Below, in pieces: positions 16,300 through 23,815 of a stretch of 36,830 nucleotides of DNA (its first letter is position 1; every line of letters starts with the position of its first letter). The position numbers were made by a program, and so were the translations under genes. Source of the stretch: Candidatus Methanovorans sp. (GTDB lineage: Archaea > Halobacteriota > Methanosarcinia > Methanosarcinales > Methanosarcinaceae); contig DQIP01000223.1 in NCBI GenBank assembly GCA_020793565.1, positions 1-36,830 on the forward strand, read 5' to 3'. The notes below the pieces were generated by a model that saw only the letters and a program-made list of their open reading frames with translations, did no database searches and had not been told where the DNA came from.

Positions 16300-17697
16300 G
16301 TGATCGGTTAAGTAAAACAATCGACAATTTTATTACAACCTAATACGTTTTTTCTAAATGCGGAGGGGATGCCGCATGGCAAAAATAATACAACAATCAG
16401 AAAGACCAAATATAATAGAAGAAGAACTCAACAGACTTTTTTCACCCGAATGGCTCAGGGTAACCGCTAAAGAAACGGGATTCATAAAGCGAGACCGAAA
16501 GATAGATCCGGCACTTATGTTTTGGTCTCTAACCTTGGGTTTTGGTGTTCAGCTCCAGAGAACATTAGCAAGTTTACGACGCCTCTATGAAGAAAAAGGT
16601 GAAGTGCATATAAGTCGTAGCAGTTTTTACGATCGCTTCACACCGGAACTTGTGAATTTTCTCCATAAATGCGTTTTACATGGTTTAGAAAACATCACAC
16701 AGAATCCTAATCGAATATTGAAAGATAAACTCGACGGCTTTAAGGACCTCGTAACTCAAGACAGCACAATCATCCGATTAAATGAGAAATTAGCTGATAA
16801 ATGGCCGGCCACAAGAACGAAAAAAATAGCTGCAGGTGTTAAGTTGAGTCTTCTCATAAGTGCTGTAGCAGATGGCCCAAAACGTATAGCGTTGTGTGGA
16901 GAACGTACATCTGAGATAAAGACGCTTCGAATAGGTCCATGGATAAAAGATCGAATATTGCTTATTGATCTTGGTTTTTACAAACATAATACTTTTGCGC
17001 GCATCGATGAAAATGGAGGATATTTCGTCAGCAGACTAAAAAGTAAGGTTGATCCACTCATTGTTGGAACAAATCGCACCTGTCGTGGACGTTCTATAGA
17101 TGTTGTAGGAAAAAGGCTAAGTGAAGTATTGCCTAAACTGAAAAGGCAAGTTATTGACGTGGAAGTAGAAGTGGAGTTCAAACGTAGAGCCTATAATGGG
17201 AAGCAAAGAAAAGATGTTAAACGTTTTCGACTTGTTGCAACTTATAATGTGGAAGATGAAAAGTATCATTTGTACATAACAAATATTCCTGTCGATCGTC
17301 TTGATGCTGAGGACATAGCTGTTTTATATTCAGCTAGGTGGGAAATAGAGTTGATTTTTAAGGAACTAAAAAGCAGATACGGTATTGACATTCTGCCAAC
17401 TTCAAATCCACAGGTGGTGGAAGCTCTTCTGTGGGTGGGAATATTAACACTGATAGTGTCGAGGCGTGTTTATTGTCTGGTTTTTTCGGCAAATCTTGAA
17501 AATGCACCTCGATATACTCACTTGAGATGGGGAACAATATTTGCTGAAAAATCACATAGACTTTTGGACGCGGTTCTAGATTACGCAGAAATTGATGCAG
17601 GGCTTATGGAACTATTCGAGGTGTATCAAAGTCAAGCGCTTGACCCGAACGTTAATCGGAAGAGATTAATGGATCAATGGAGGGCTTAAACGATCAC
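16300..17697 (+). mobile_element. IS4-family insertion sequence (1398 bp)
   Basis: Ends are 13-bp inverted repeats, GTGATCGGTTAAG at left and the complement of GTGATCGTTTAAG at right (12 of 13 match). It contains one transposase gene. The bases just outside do not form a target-site duplication, and the genes on the two sides are unrelated, which suggests a rearrangement after insertion or recombination between copies. Confidence 0.8.
16376..17689 (+). CDS. IS4-family DDE transposase
   Basis: A 437-residue transposase. The catalytic triad can be read: Asp129 in VTQDST, Asp198 in LLIDLGFY, and Glu325 in the IS4 signature Y-(2)-R-(3)-E-(6)-K (YSARWEIELIFKELK, ending at Lys332). An in-frame ATG lies at 16358, but GGAGGGG sits eight bases before the ATG at 16376, so I take that one. 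The frame is intact from end to end, so the element may still be active. The stop lies eight bases inside the right inverted repeat boundary. Confidence 0.92.
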   Translation: MAKIIQQSERPNIIEEELNRLFSPEWLRVTAKETGFIKRDRKIDPALMFWSLTLGFGVQLQRTLASLRRLYEEKGEVHISRSSFYDRFTPELVNFLHKCVLHGLENITQNPNRILKDKLDGFKDLVTQDSTIIRLNEKLADKWPATRTKKIAAGVKLSLLISAVADGPKRIALCGERTSEIKTLRIGPWIKDRILLIDLGFYKHNTFARIDENGGYFVSRLKSKVDPLIVGTNRTCRGRSIDVVGKRLSEVLPKLKRQVIDVEVEVEFKRRAYNGKQRKDVKRFRLVATYNVEDEKYHLYITNIPVDRLDAEDIAVLYSARWEIELIFKELKSRYGIDILPTSNPQVVEALLWVGILTLIVSRRVYCLVFSANLENAPRYTHLRWGTIFAEKSHRLLDAVLDYAEIDAGLMELFEVYQSQALDPNVNRKRLMDQWRA

Positions 17698-17699
17698 CA

Positions 17700-17915
17700 A
17701 TGAACAGGCTCCGAATAATTAATGCCAGAAAAATTGAAAAACTGCTCTTTAAATTGGATTTTGATAAAGTTCGCCAAAAAGGTAGTCATGTGTTCTACAG
17801 ACACCCGGATGGAAGAACTACTACTGTCCAAAATCATAGTGGAAGGGATTTAGCACGTCCGCTAATAAAAGAAATTTTAAGGGAAGTGGGACTTAGCGTT
17901 TATCATGTATCCTGA
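17700..17915 (+). CDS. hicA: HicA-family mRNA interferase toxin (orphan)
   Basis: A 71-residue protein of the HicA/YcfA double-stranded-RNA-binding-like family: KIEKLLFKLDFDKVRQKGSHVFYRHPDGRTTTVQNHSGRDLARPLIKEILREVGLS, including the catalytic-type His in GSHVFYRHPDG. Length is complete. The ATG begins two bases after the IS right end, so its native promoter and ribosome binding site were removed; GGAGGG inside the IS end is too far (about 16 bases) to be ideal. No HicB antitoxin is seen on either side. It is either silent, driven by read-through from the transposase, or the partner was lost with the IS rearrangement (inference). Confidence 0.85.
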   Translation: MNRLRIINARKIEKLLFKLDFDKVRQKGSHVFYRHPDGRTTTVQNHSGRDLARPLIKEILREVGLSVYHVS

Positions 17916-18176
17916 TACTATATCTTTTAGATATGTGTCAGAAAAATCACCACCCACCGCCCTGATAAAAAGCGCCCGAAAGACTCCCGAAATTTTGTTA
18001 TTTTTTGGTTCCGGCTTGTCCTAGTTGGGGAAAAGAACTATGGACAAGGAATGAAACATATATTATGTACACGACATATAATGAAATAAAAGAGTTTTCA
18101 TGAATATAATACAATCTTATGCGTAAAGCATTTCCATCTTTCAAATACCATTTGAGCTTAAAAGGCGGTCAAAAAG
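17916..18176. other. Intergenic with a possible trace of a type III mod gene
   Basis: Positions 17956-17988 resemble 20201-20233, the start region of the broken mod gene (26 of 32 bases by eye). In one frame it reads RPDKKRPKDSR, like the start of such methylases. The rest is AT-rich and holds the promoter region of the next operon. Confidence 0.35.
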
Positions 18177-19259
18177 ATGATAAAATCTAGAAGCGAACTT
18201 CATAAACAAATGGAAAGGACCATCGATGCAAATCTCCGATCATTGGAAGAACATGGGGAATATTCAGAATATAACGTAAAAACTAATATTATAGAATCAA
18301 ATTGTAACATTGACAAAATACCATTGTCATTTGATGGATATCATCTAGAGATAAAAGCAACGGACGATAAATTCTTATTTGGCATCATTGTGCGCAAAAA
18401 CGGGCAGAAATTTGTCTTGTATGTAGATACATTTTTTAATAGATTCTGGAAACTGTACAACATGGAAAATAGTGAAACTGTCAACAAATTTATAGATAAA
18501 TTCACAAATCTGCTTTTACTCGACAGTCTATGGATGCCCCATCAAATGCTGGACAACATTGAAAGTAAGTTCGTCAATGTTGGTTTCTCAATAAAATTCA
18601 AACAAGAAATATTTAACGAAGATGAATTAGGAGAAAATGATATTTCCCAATTAACCATGAGATTGTGGTCAAGAGGAACAAAACCATCAAAGGATCTTTT
18701 CAAGATATTACAAGAAAACAATTATCCCACAACAAAAACCTCTACAAGAGTGCTTAATGTACATGACCACGAGGTCAAATTTTTAGATGAGGTTTTTTTT
18801 GATGGAAAAATCACGGTAAATAAAGGAACTGACATTGAAGAACATATTCGTTTTGTTGACGAAATTATAGATGATTATAGTACTAAAATGAACGAGATTG
18901 AAGATAACAGAATGTCTTTAACAAAATCATCATGTGGTCAAATTGCAAGCGGAAGCCCATTCGAAATAAGATTTTCTAAAAATTATGATATCAACCACAT
19001 ATCTGAAAAAATTATTAATTCGACGCAACCTTTCAAATTGTGGGGAGTTGTCCATGATCGCACTGATGATTTCTTAAGAATTGCAGGAGTGGATGTTCAC
19101 ACAGGTGATAAATTTAGCATGGATTTGATGCAAAAATATGGTCGGTTATATTTACCAGAAAACACCTGTGGAAATATGGTCTTTAGATTATATACAAATA
19201 TTCAACATTATTTAGATCCCGGAGTGATGATTTTTGACGAACACGGATCAGTCTTCTGA
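18177..19259 (+). CDS. Unrecognised protein, first gene of two-gene nuclease module
   Basis: A 360-residue soluble protein with no membrane segment, no zinc motif and no nucleotide-binding motif that I can see. Composition is mixed alpha/beta, rich in Asn, Asp, Lys and Ile, and AT-rich compared with the Hdr operon, as expected of a transferred gene. AGGCGGT lies about seven bases before the ATG. The 3' end overlaps the next gene by 26 bp, so the two are coupled and probably work together. I do not recognise the family. Given a nuclease-like partner and surrounding toxin and restriction-modification remnants, a sensor or regulator in a defence module is one idea (inference). Confidence 0.6.
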   Translation: MIKSRSELHKQMERTIDANLRSLEEHGEYSEYNVKTNIIESNCNIDKIPLSFDGYHLEIKATDDKFLFGIIVRKNGQKFVLYVDTFFNRFWKLYNMENSETVNKFIDKFTNLLLLDSLWMPHQMLDNIESKFVNVGFSIKFKQEIFNEDELGENDISQLTMRLWSRGTKPSKDLFKILQENNYPTTKTSTRVLNVHDHEVKFLDEVFFDGKITVNKGTDIEEHIRFVDEIIDDYSTKMNEIEDNRMSLTKSSCGQIASGSPFEIRFSKNYDINHISEKIINSTQPFKLWGVVHDRTDDFLRIAGVDVHTGDKFSMDLMQKYGRLYLPENTCGNMVFRLYTNIQHYLDPGVMIFDEHGSVF

Positions 19260-20088
19260 TCATCTTGATATTATCAATGCAGTTTTGGGGCTTGCTTATA
19301 ACTTCGAATCATACCCAAATCATCTTTTTAAAGCAGGGTATAAAGTTTCAAGAATCGAACCAGTAATCGGTGTTCCGGATTCAATTAATCCGGATATTCT
19401 TTTCATGTCTGAGAATATGGGACTATTCGCAGAATGCAAAGGTGGAAAGTTTAAAATCGGGGGTAATTTAAGTAGATATGACTCGATACAAGTACGTCAC
19501 TTAATTGAGAAGGGTATAGATATTCCGTCAGAAAGTTTAGAATTAGATGTTGGTATATTTGGACTAGATAATTTAATGCACCTAAATGACCAATTGTCAA
19601 AAGAGGGGATTGATTACCCACAAGTTGTTTTGGATGGAACTGTTGAACAAATTAATGGCAGACCATTCAAAGACCAGATGCTAAATGATTTATTTTCAGA
19701 ACCTGATGAGATTAAATCTCATGCGCCTTTAATATTAAAATTTACAGATAGTAGTCCAGCAAAGAAAATTGCCCCATTTGTTTTCACTACATTGATGTCA
19801 CGTTCAATAACTGGAAGAAATCAATTTAAAGTTAGAGATTTAACAAAAGAAGTTATGGGTAATATCTGGGACAATCTGGATAAGAATTTACAAAAAACAC
19901 TGGTGGATAAAATGAAGACATTCCTTCGTCGATGTCAAAGAAAACAATTGAAAAGTTATTTGCACAACAATGATGACGTGTGGAATATTGCCATTACTGA
20001 CCATTGGAAAAGCCGCAAAAAATTCACTGATGATTGTAACAAATTTCTCCATGGGCTTGACCAAAAAGAACTGTTTGATTTTTATTGA
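19234..20088 (+). CDS. Putative PD-(D/E)XK-superfamily nuclease
   Basis: A 284-residue protein. The N-terminal third carries PDSINPDILFMSENMGLFAECKGG: Asp54 followed 12 residues later by Glu67-x-Lys69, the spacing and hydrophobic setting of the PD-(D/E)XK nuclease core. The remaining two thirds are helical and unrecognised (KVRDLTKEVMGNIWDNL, FLRRCQRKQLKSYL). The start is a TTG with GGAGTGAT nine bases upstream; the next in-frame ATG would cut off the catalytic Asp. It overlaps the upstream gene by 26 bp. Likely a DNA-cleaving effector or restriction-like enzyme; motif evidence only. Confidence 0.5.
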   Translation: MTNTDQSSDHLDIINAVLGLAYNFESYPNHLFKAGYKVSRIEPVIGVPDSINPDILFMSENMGLFAECKGGKFKIGGNLSRYDSIQVRHLIEKGIDIPSESLELDVGIFGLDNLMHLNDQLSKEGIDYPQVVLDGTVEQINGRPFKDQMLNDLFSEPDEIKSHAPLILKFTDSSPAKKIAPFVFTTLMSRSITGRNQFKVRDLTKEVMGNIWDNLDKNLQKTLVDKMKTFLRRCQRKQLKSYLHNNDDVWNIAITDHWKSRKKFTDDCNKFLHGLDQKELFDFY

Positions 20089-20139
20089 TGAATCTAACGC
20101 CCCTTCCACACCATTTACACCAATTAAGGCATGATAAAA

Positions 20140-20652
20140 ATGTTATCCGAAAACACCGAATCTATCTATGAATCTACTACCCAAGAAGAACGAACACAGT
20201 ACCGCCCTTAGAAAAAGCGCCAGAAGGACACCGCCCGCCTCATCTGGGCATCCAAACCGCGCCGTGAACCCTCGCCCAAAAACCTTGAATTCCAGACCGC
20301 AGAGGAAGTCTATCCAAACAGGGCAACTGGTAATCTAACAAGTTTTTTTGATTACGGTGAAGATGAGATGTCAAACCAGCCAAACAGATTGATATGGGGC
20401 GACAATCTACTTGTTATGCAGGCACTGCTTGCACAGGGGTATGAAGGGCAGATTGACCTGATCTATATCGATCCACCATTCAATACCGGGGAGAATTTCA
20501 ATTTTCCAAATGAGGTGAAGATTGGCGGCACAAATTATGAACGGGAAATGCCAATGAATGAACGGCTTGCATATTCAGATACATGGGAAAGAGGTTTAGA
20601 TAGTTTTCTGGACATGCTGTATCCGAGATTGCAGTTGATGAAGCGTGAATAG
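20140..20652 (+). pseudogene. mod: Truncated type III restriction-modification methylase (mod), N-terminal part
   Basis: Translation from ATG 20140 gives a typical Mod/adenine-specific methylase start (TQYRP-stop-KKRQKDTARLIWASKPRREP), then NRLIWGDNLLVMQALL and the catalytic DPPF motif IYIDPPFNTGENF. An in-frame TAG at 20209-20211 interrupts it where relatives have Glu. The gene ends after LYPRLQLMKRE, where the family continues for several hundred residues including the SAM-binding FxGxG motif. A shorter product could start at ATG 20368 but would still lack most of the enzyme. The res partner is absent. Dead remnant. Confidence 0.82.
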
Positions 20653-20770
20653 AAAATTGTCATACACAACCGATAATATCATCAAAGTTTGTCAATCGCA
20701 CCCAAACCGAACTTCCCCATGCCATATCTACTTAAATATAATCCAAACAGAACATTATGGGATATTCACG

Positions 20771-21621
20771 ATGCCACAAAACACCTTCTCGATCGAAGAG
20801 ATCGAAAAATTGAGTTATTACGATCTCATGGGCTACCTTGAGGTGCCTTTTTCCAGATCGGCGGATCATCATCCACAGAAAAGTTGGGTGAACTGTGCCG
20901 GATCGACAAAAGCCAGAATGTACTGGTAGTCGGATGTGGAACAGGTTTTAATGCCTGCCACCTTGCCAGAAAATTCGGTTGCACACTCGTTGGTGTGGAT
21001 CTCGCAGGGGAAACTATCAAAAAGGCGAACGAGCGGGCAGAAAATGAGAAACTATCGGACACGGTGGATTTCAGGGTAGGGGATGCCTATGACCTGCCAT
21101 TTGAGGCAGATACATTTGACGTTGTGATAACTCAGTTCGTATCGCAGTTCCTTGACATGGAAAAAGCACACAGGGAATTTACGAGGGTGTTGAAAAAAGG
21201 TGGTCGTATCGGCATCAACGAGATATTCAAGGACAGGGAAATGCCACCCAAAATCGCGGGAAATATACTGGAAGCAGAGCGGATCATTAGCGAGATTACG
21301 GAGTTGCCATTCATCATTCATACCTCTGGTGAGTGGAGATGGTGTCTTGAAAATGCAGGATTGAAAAAGGTTGAGATCCATAAAAACATGGAACCAATGA
21401 GCCTCAGTGAAGCCCCACAGATGTTCAGGGACATGGGGGGCTTTGGGTTTTTCTTGAAATTGATAATAAATATGACGAAAATAACCTTATCTAGCAAAGT
21501 GATCCGGAACAGGTTCAAAAAAATGGATAATGCCAAGAGGATTTTAGTCGGGGCGCCTCTTATCAAATTCGCAACATCGAAGCACGTGGGCTATATTCTG
21601 GGTGTTGGCAGTAAAAGTTAG
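20771..21621 (+). pseudogene. Class I SAM-dependent methyltransferase with a frameshift
   Basis: The N-terminus (MPQNTFSIEEIEKLSYYDLMGYLEVPF) and the catalytic part (FQIGGSSSTEKLGELCRIDKSQNVLVVGCGTG...) lie in different frames. They join at the T-run at about 20851-20855; one extra T would restore a single protein of about 283 residues. The SAM-binding motif VLVVGCGTGFNACHLA and GVDLA, with the DAYDLPFEADTFD motif, mark a UbiE/methyltransferase-11-type enzyme; substrate unknown. The larger part (20884-21621) stays open and could start at an internal codon. A homopolymer error in the assembly is a real alternative to a true pseudogene. Confidence 0.75.
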
Positions 21622-21632
21622 ATGAGGAAATC

Positions 21633-22025
21633 GTATTTGTATAGCTGGATATGATAAAATATCGATGCATAGCCTAAATTGCTAGACCCCACGCAGCAAC
21701 CCGCCGCAGGCGGCACATTTCAATTATTATGGAAATGTATATATATCTATATCAGTCCGACAAACCCGAATATTTCTAATAACATTGGCATGTGGAAAAC
21801 GCTATGCTGCGCTATTCTACATTTATTTTATAATAGTATATAATTTATAAAATTATATAGTCCGAGTTAATCTGAGCGTCAGCGAAGATTTTCTCGGTTG
21901 AAATGCTGCGAAAATACCCATATCGTTCGCGTTAGTGGTGTGGGAATCCGCCGCCTGCGGCGTTTGTATTGGTTTTAGCTTCAGTTTTAGATCGAACAAT
22001 CTAATTTACGCAGCTATACAAATAC
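21633..22025. repeat. 393-bp terminal-inverted-repeat element R1, copy 2 (empty)
   Basis: Bounded by perfect 15-bp inverted ends GTATTTGTATAGCTG and complement. Inverted relative to copy 1 at 12249-12752. One position of the end differs from copy 1, but both ends of each copy match each other, as expected if ends evolve together. It lacks the 107-bp MITE and so shows the original target site. Confidence 0.82.
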
Positions 22026-22044
22026 GGATTTTTTATGGTACATA

Positions 22045-22151
22045 GAAGATGTCCAATGGTCACGGTATTCAATAATATCAATCCTTTTTTTTGTATTTAA
22101 ATCTATATTTGACCTTATTTTTCCTGAATTTTTAAATTGCTGGGCAGCCCC
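22045..22151 (+). mobile_element. MITE-A copy 2, 107 bp
   Basis: Same orientation and length as 12436-12542, with the shared core CACGGTATTCAATAATATC. Ends are GAAGATGTCC and GGGCAGCCCC, more decayed. It lies 19 bp from R1 copy 2. No clear target duplication remains. Confidence 0.7.
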
Positions 22152-22189
22152 TATTATTTATAGAACTATATGGTCTAAAACCATATCCA

Positions 22190-22240
22190 TCAAGAAAATC
22201 CTCGCTACGGTCGGATTTACTCTGACTACATAATCCTATG
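22190..22240. repeat. Decayed fragment of element R1
   Basis: Resembles the interior of R1 (about 12380-12425: AAAATC, CGGTCG, then GACTA and ATAAT) in the orientation of copy 1. A 7-bp stem, ATATGGT / ACCATAT, lies just upstream at 22168-22186. Confidence 0.4.
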
Positions 22241-22241
22241 T

Positions 22242-22371
22242 GAGACTGTCGGAAAAGTGGTGAAATTGAAACAGTTTAATTAATATTTGCAAGTATGACG
22301 CTATGCTGCGTTGTGAGCAAATTGTTTAATAAGTTGAAAATCCCCTGAATATGGACTTTTCCGACAGCCCC
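22242..22371 (+). mobile_element. MITE-B copy 1, 130 bp
   Basis: Ends GAGACTGTCGGAAAAGT and (reverse complement) GGGGCTGTCGGAAAAGT; 15 of 17 match. Flanks TATGT and TATGG suggest a 5-bp target duplication with one change. It holds the core ACGCTATGCTGCG also found in R1. It is an inverted relative of 32658-32787 with identical length, and sits 28 bp from the tRNA-Ser gene. Confidence 0.78.
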
Positions 22372-22399
22372 TATGGACCATATACTATCAAAAAGAAGG

Positions 22400-22515
22400 C
22401 GCCGGGGATGGGATTCGAACCCAAGCATCCCGTCAGGGAAAACAGGTCTCGAGCCTGTCGCGTATAGACTCCGCAGCGAATTCACCGTTGGATTAGTCCG
22501 CTCTGCCACCCCGGC
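22400..22515 (-). tRNA. tRNA-Ser(CGA) with probable ~30-nt non-canonical intron
   Basis: Class II tRNA: acceptor GCCGGGG/CCCCGGC, anticodon stem ACAGG/CCTGT around the loop CTCGAGA (anticodon CGA, reading UCG), long variable arm TCCC-TGAC-GGGA and T loop TTCGAAT. CCA is not encoded. The gene is 116 nt, about 30 longer than expected. The surplus lies between the D loop (GAGCGGACTAA) and the anticodon stem. Removing 22462-22491 restores a canonical D stem (GCA/TGC) and an 86-nt tRNA. The outermost T-stem pair is mismatched. Confidence 0.85.
22462..22491 (-). other. Putative 30-nt intron in the D arm of tRNA-Ser(CGA)
   Basis: Excision between the T of ACTAAT and GCGACAGG gives a normal serine tRNA. 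The insert can fold with an inner helix CGGTG/CGCTG over AATT and flanking TCC/GGA and GAC/GTC pairs. I could not build a standard bulge-helix-bulge at the inferred junctions, so exact ends and the splicing mode are uncertain. Confidence 0.5.
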
Positions 22516-22586
22516 AAACGTTGTTTTAGTATTTGGTTTTGGAAGGTCTTAATCTATTATATAGGTATCTCATAGGCATTGAAAAT

Positions 22587-23807
22587 CTAAAAATCCATCA
22601 GCGACTTCTGTTTTTGCACATCATTTTTAGCCCCGGATCTTAACTTAATACCTTGTGGCAGTTCGATCCAGCCATACTGCCCTCCGCCGCCGGGATGGAG
22701 AATAACTTCATTATGCCGGAATGCAAGGATCGCATCAACGATCTTTTTATCCACGATTCCCAGCTCAGCAGGGTCAGCCTCAAGAAGCACAGTTACCTCA
22801 CTACCGAACTGCCCAACAAGTGCGTTCCATGGAGTCTGTACACCTTTCGTATTGATACTCGAATGACCGACAGCCATCATGATAATCTCCGCAAGCGGGA
22901 TGATGTGCACATAATCAGGCCGGTACCCGGGATGCACAGGCTCATCAAAATCAGCAAGCTCATTTATGCGGTCATGTACACCTTTCTTGATACGACCGCC
23001 GCAGGAACAGCGCCAGTTTCCTGACAGGCACTCATCAAGTGTATAATTCGTATAACACTTGATACATGCCGATTCATTGTATTTCCCTTCCTGCGGATAA
23101 AAACCAACATTGAGCGTGGCATTATATCCGCCCTCACGAAGGATTGCCTTTTCTAACCCATCAAATGTAACATCCGGCACTTCGAACCGCGTAAATTCGC
23201 GTGCAAGCTTATTTGCCCAGGGGGAATGTGCATCAGAATTCGTAAGGAATGTCAATCTTTGCAGTTCCTTGATGCGGTCTGCATAATCGCTATCCGCGCT
23301 GAGCCCGAGTTCAACAAAAGAAATATAATCGGTCATATCCCCATAACAGTCTCCCAGTGAATCATGTGATGCATACAGCGCAGTCCATGGTGTGAACGCA
23401 TGGCAGGGACCAACCAGCGCACCAACATCCCTTGCAGCTTCCGCAATACCAACCCCGTCAAGTTTAATGGTCGGACGACCATCTGTTGCAAGATTGCCAT
23501 GTTTCCCCATCACCTCTGCCAGTTCCTCTGCCTTTGATATAGAAGGCAATACCAGCAAATGGTGAACCCTGTTCTTATCTTCGATCTCGGTCGTCAGTAC
23601 AAAATCAGTATCATTGATCCGGATCGTCTCATCATCAACAGCCGCCTGCCTGATATCAAGAAGCCATTTTGGATGAATGCAATCGCCAGTACCTACAAGA
23701 TCAATCCCTTTCTTTGCAGCCTCAACTGCGATCGTTGGCAACTCCATCCTCGGGGATGATGCCATTGAGTACTTGGAATGGACATGCAGGTCTGCATTGA
23801 TTTGCAT
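22587..23807 (-). CDS. Endonuclease Q (EndoQ)-like PHP-domain DNA repair nuclease
   Basis: A 406-residue PHP-family protein (TIGR00375-like). Metal-binding motifs are visible: DLHVHSKYS (His8, His10), GTGDCIHP, and SDAHSPW. A zinc-finger-like block with four cysteines (CIKCYTNYTLDECLSGNWRCSCGG, about residues 248-271) precedes a C-terminal helix-hairpin-helix-like part (DPAELGIVDKKIVDAILAFR). This order matches archaeal EndoQ, which cuts DNA 5' of deaminated bases and abasic sites. The ATG at 23807 follows the PAC2 gene stop by eight bases and ends the minus-strand operon; the link to primase and GINS upstream suits a role in genome maintenance. Confidence 0.82.
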   Translation of the reverse strand: MQINADLHVHSKYSMASSPRMELPTIAVEAAKKGIDLVGTGDCIHPKWLLDIRQAAVDDETIRINDTDFVLTTEIEDKNRVHHLLVLPSISKAEELAEVMGKHGNLATDGRPTIKLDGVGIAEAARDVGALVGPCHAFTPWTALYASHDSLGDCYGDMTDYISFVELGLSADSDYADRIKELQRLTFLTNSDAHSPWANKLAREFTRFEVPDVTFDGLEKAILREGGYNATLNVGFYPQEGKYNESACIKCYTNYTLDECLSGNWRCSCGGRIKKGVHDRINELADFDEPVHPGYRPDYVHIIPLAEIIMMAVGHSSINTKGVQTPWNALVGQFGSEVTVLLEADPAELGIVDKKIVDAILAFRHNEVILHPGGGGQYGWIELPQGIKLRSGAKNDVQKQKSLMDF

Positions 23808-23815
23808 ATTAACAG

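Noticed and set aside
20209-20211. In-frame TAG in mod read as pyrrolysine instead of stop
   Set aside because: Several intact genes here end in TAG (DsrE-like, EndoQ, RelE, the third gene of the DUF262 operon), the gene is also truncated at its 3' end, and relatives have Glu there (GAG to TAG is one change). A nonsense mutation is simpler.
20645-20929. 94-codon frame between mod and the methyltransferase as its own gene
   Set aside because: Its second half is simply the N-terminus of the methyltransferase up to the frameshift and then out-of-frame sequence; its first half has no coding character.
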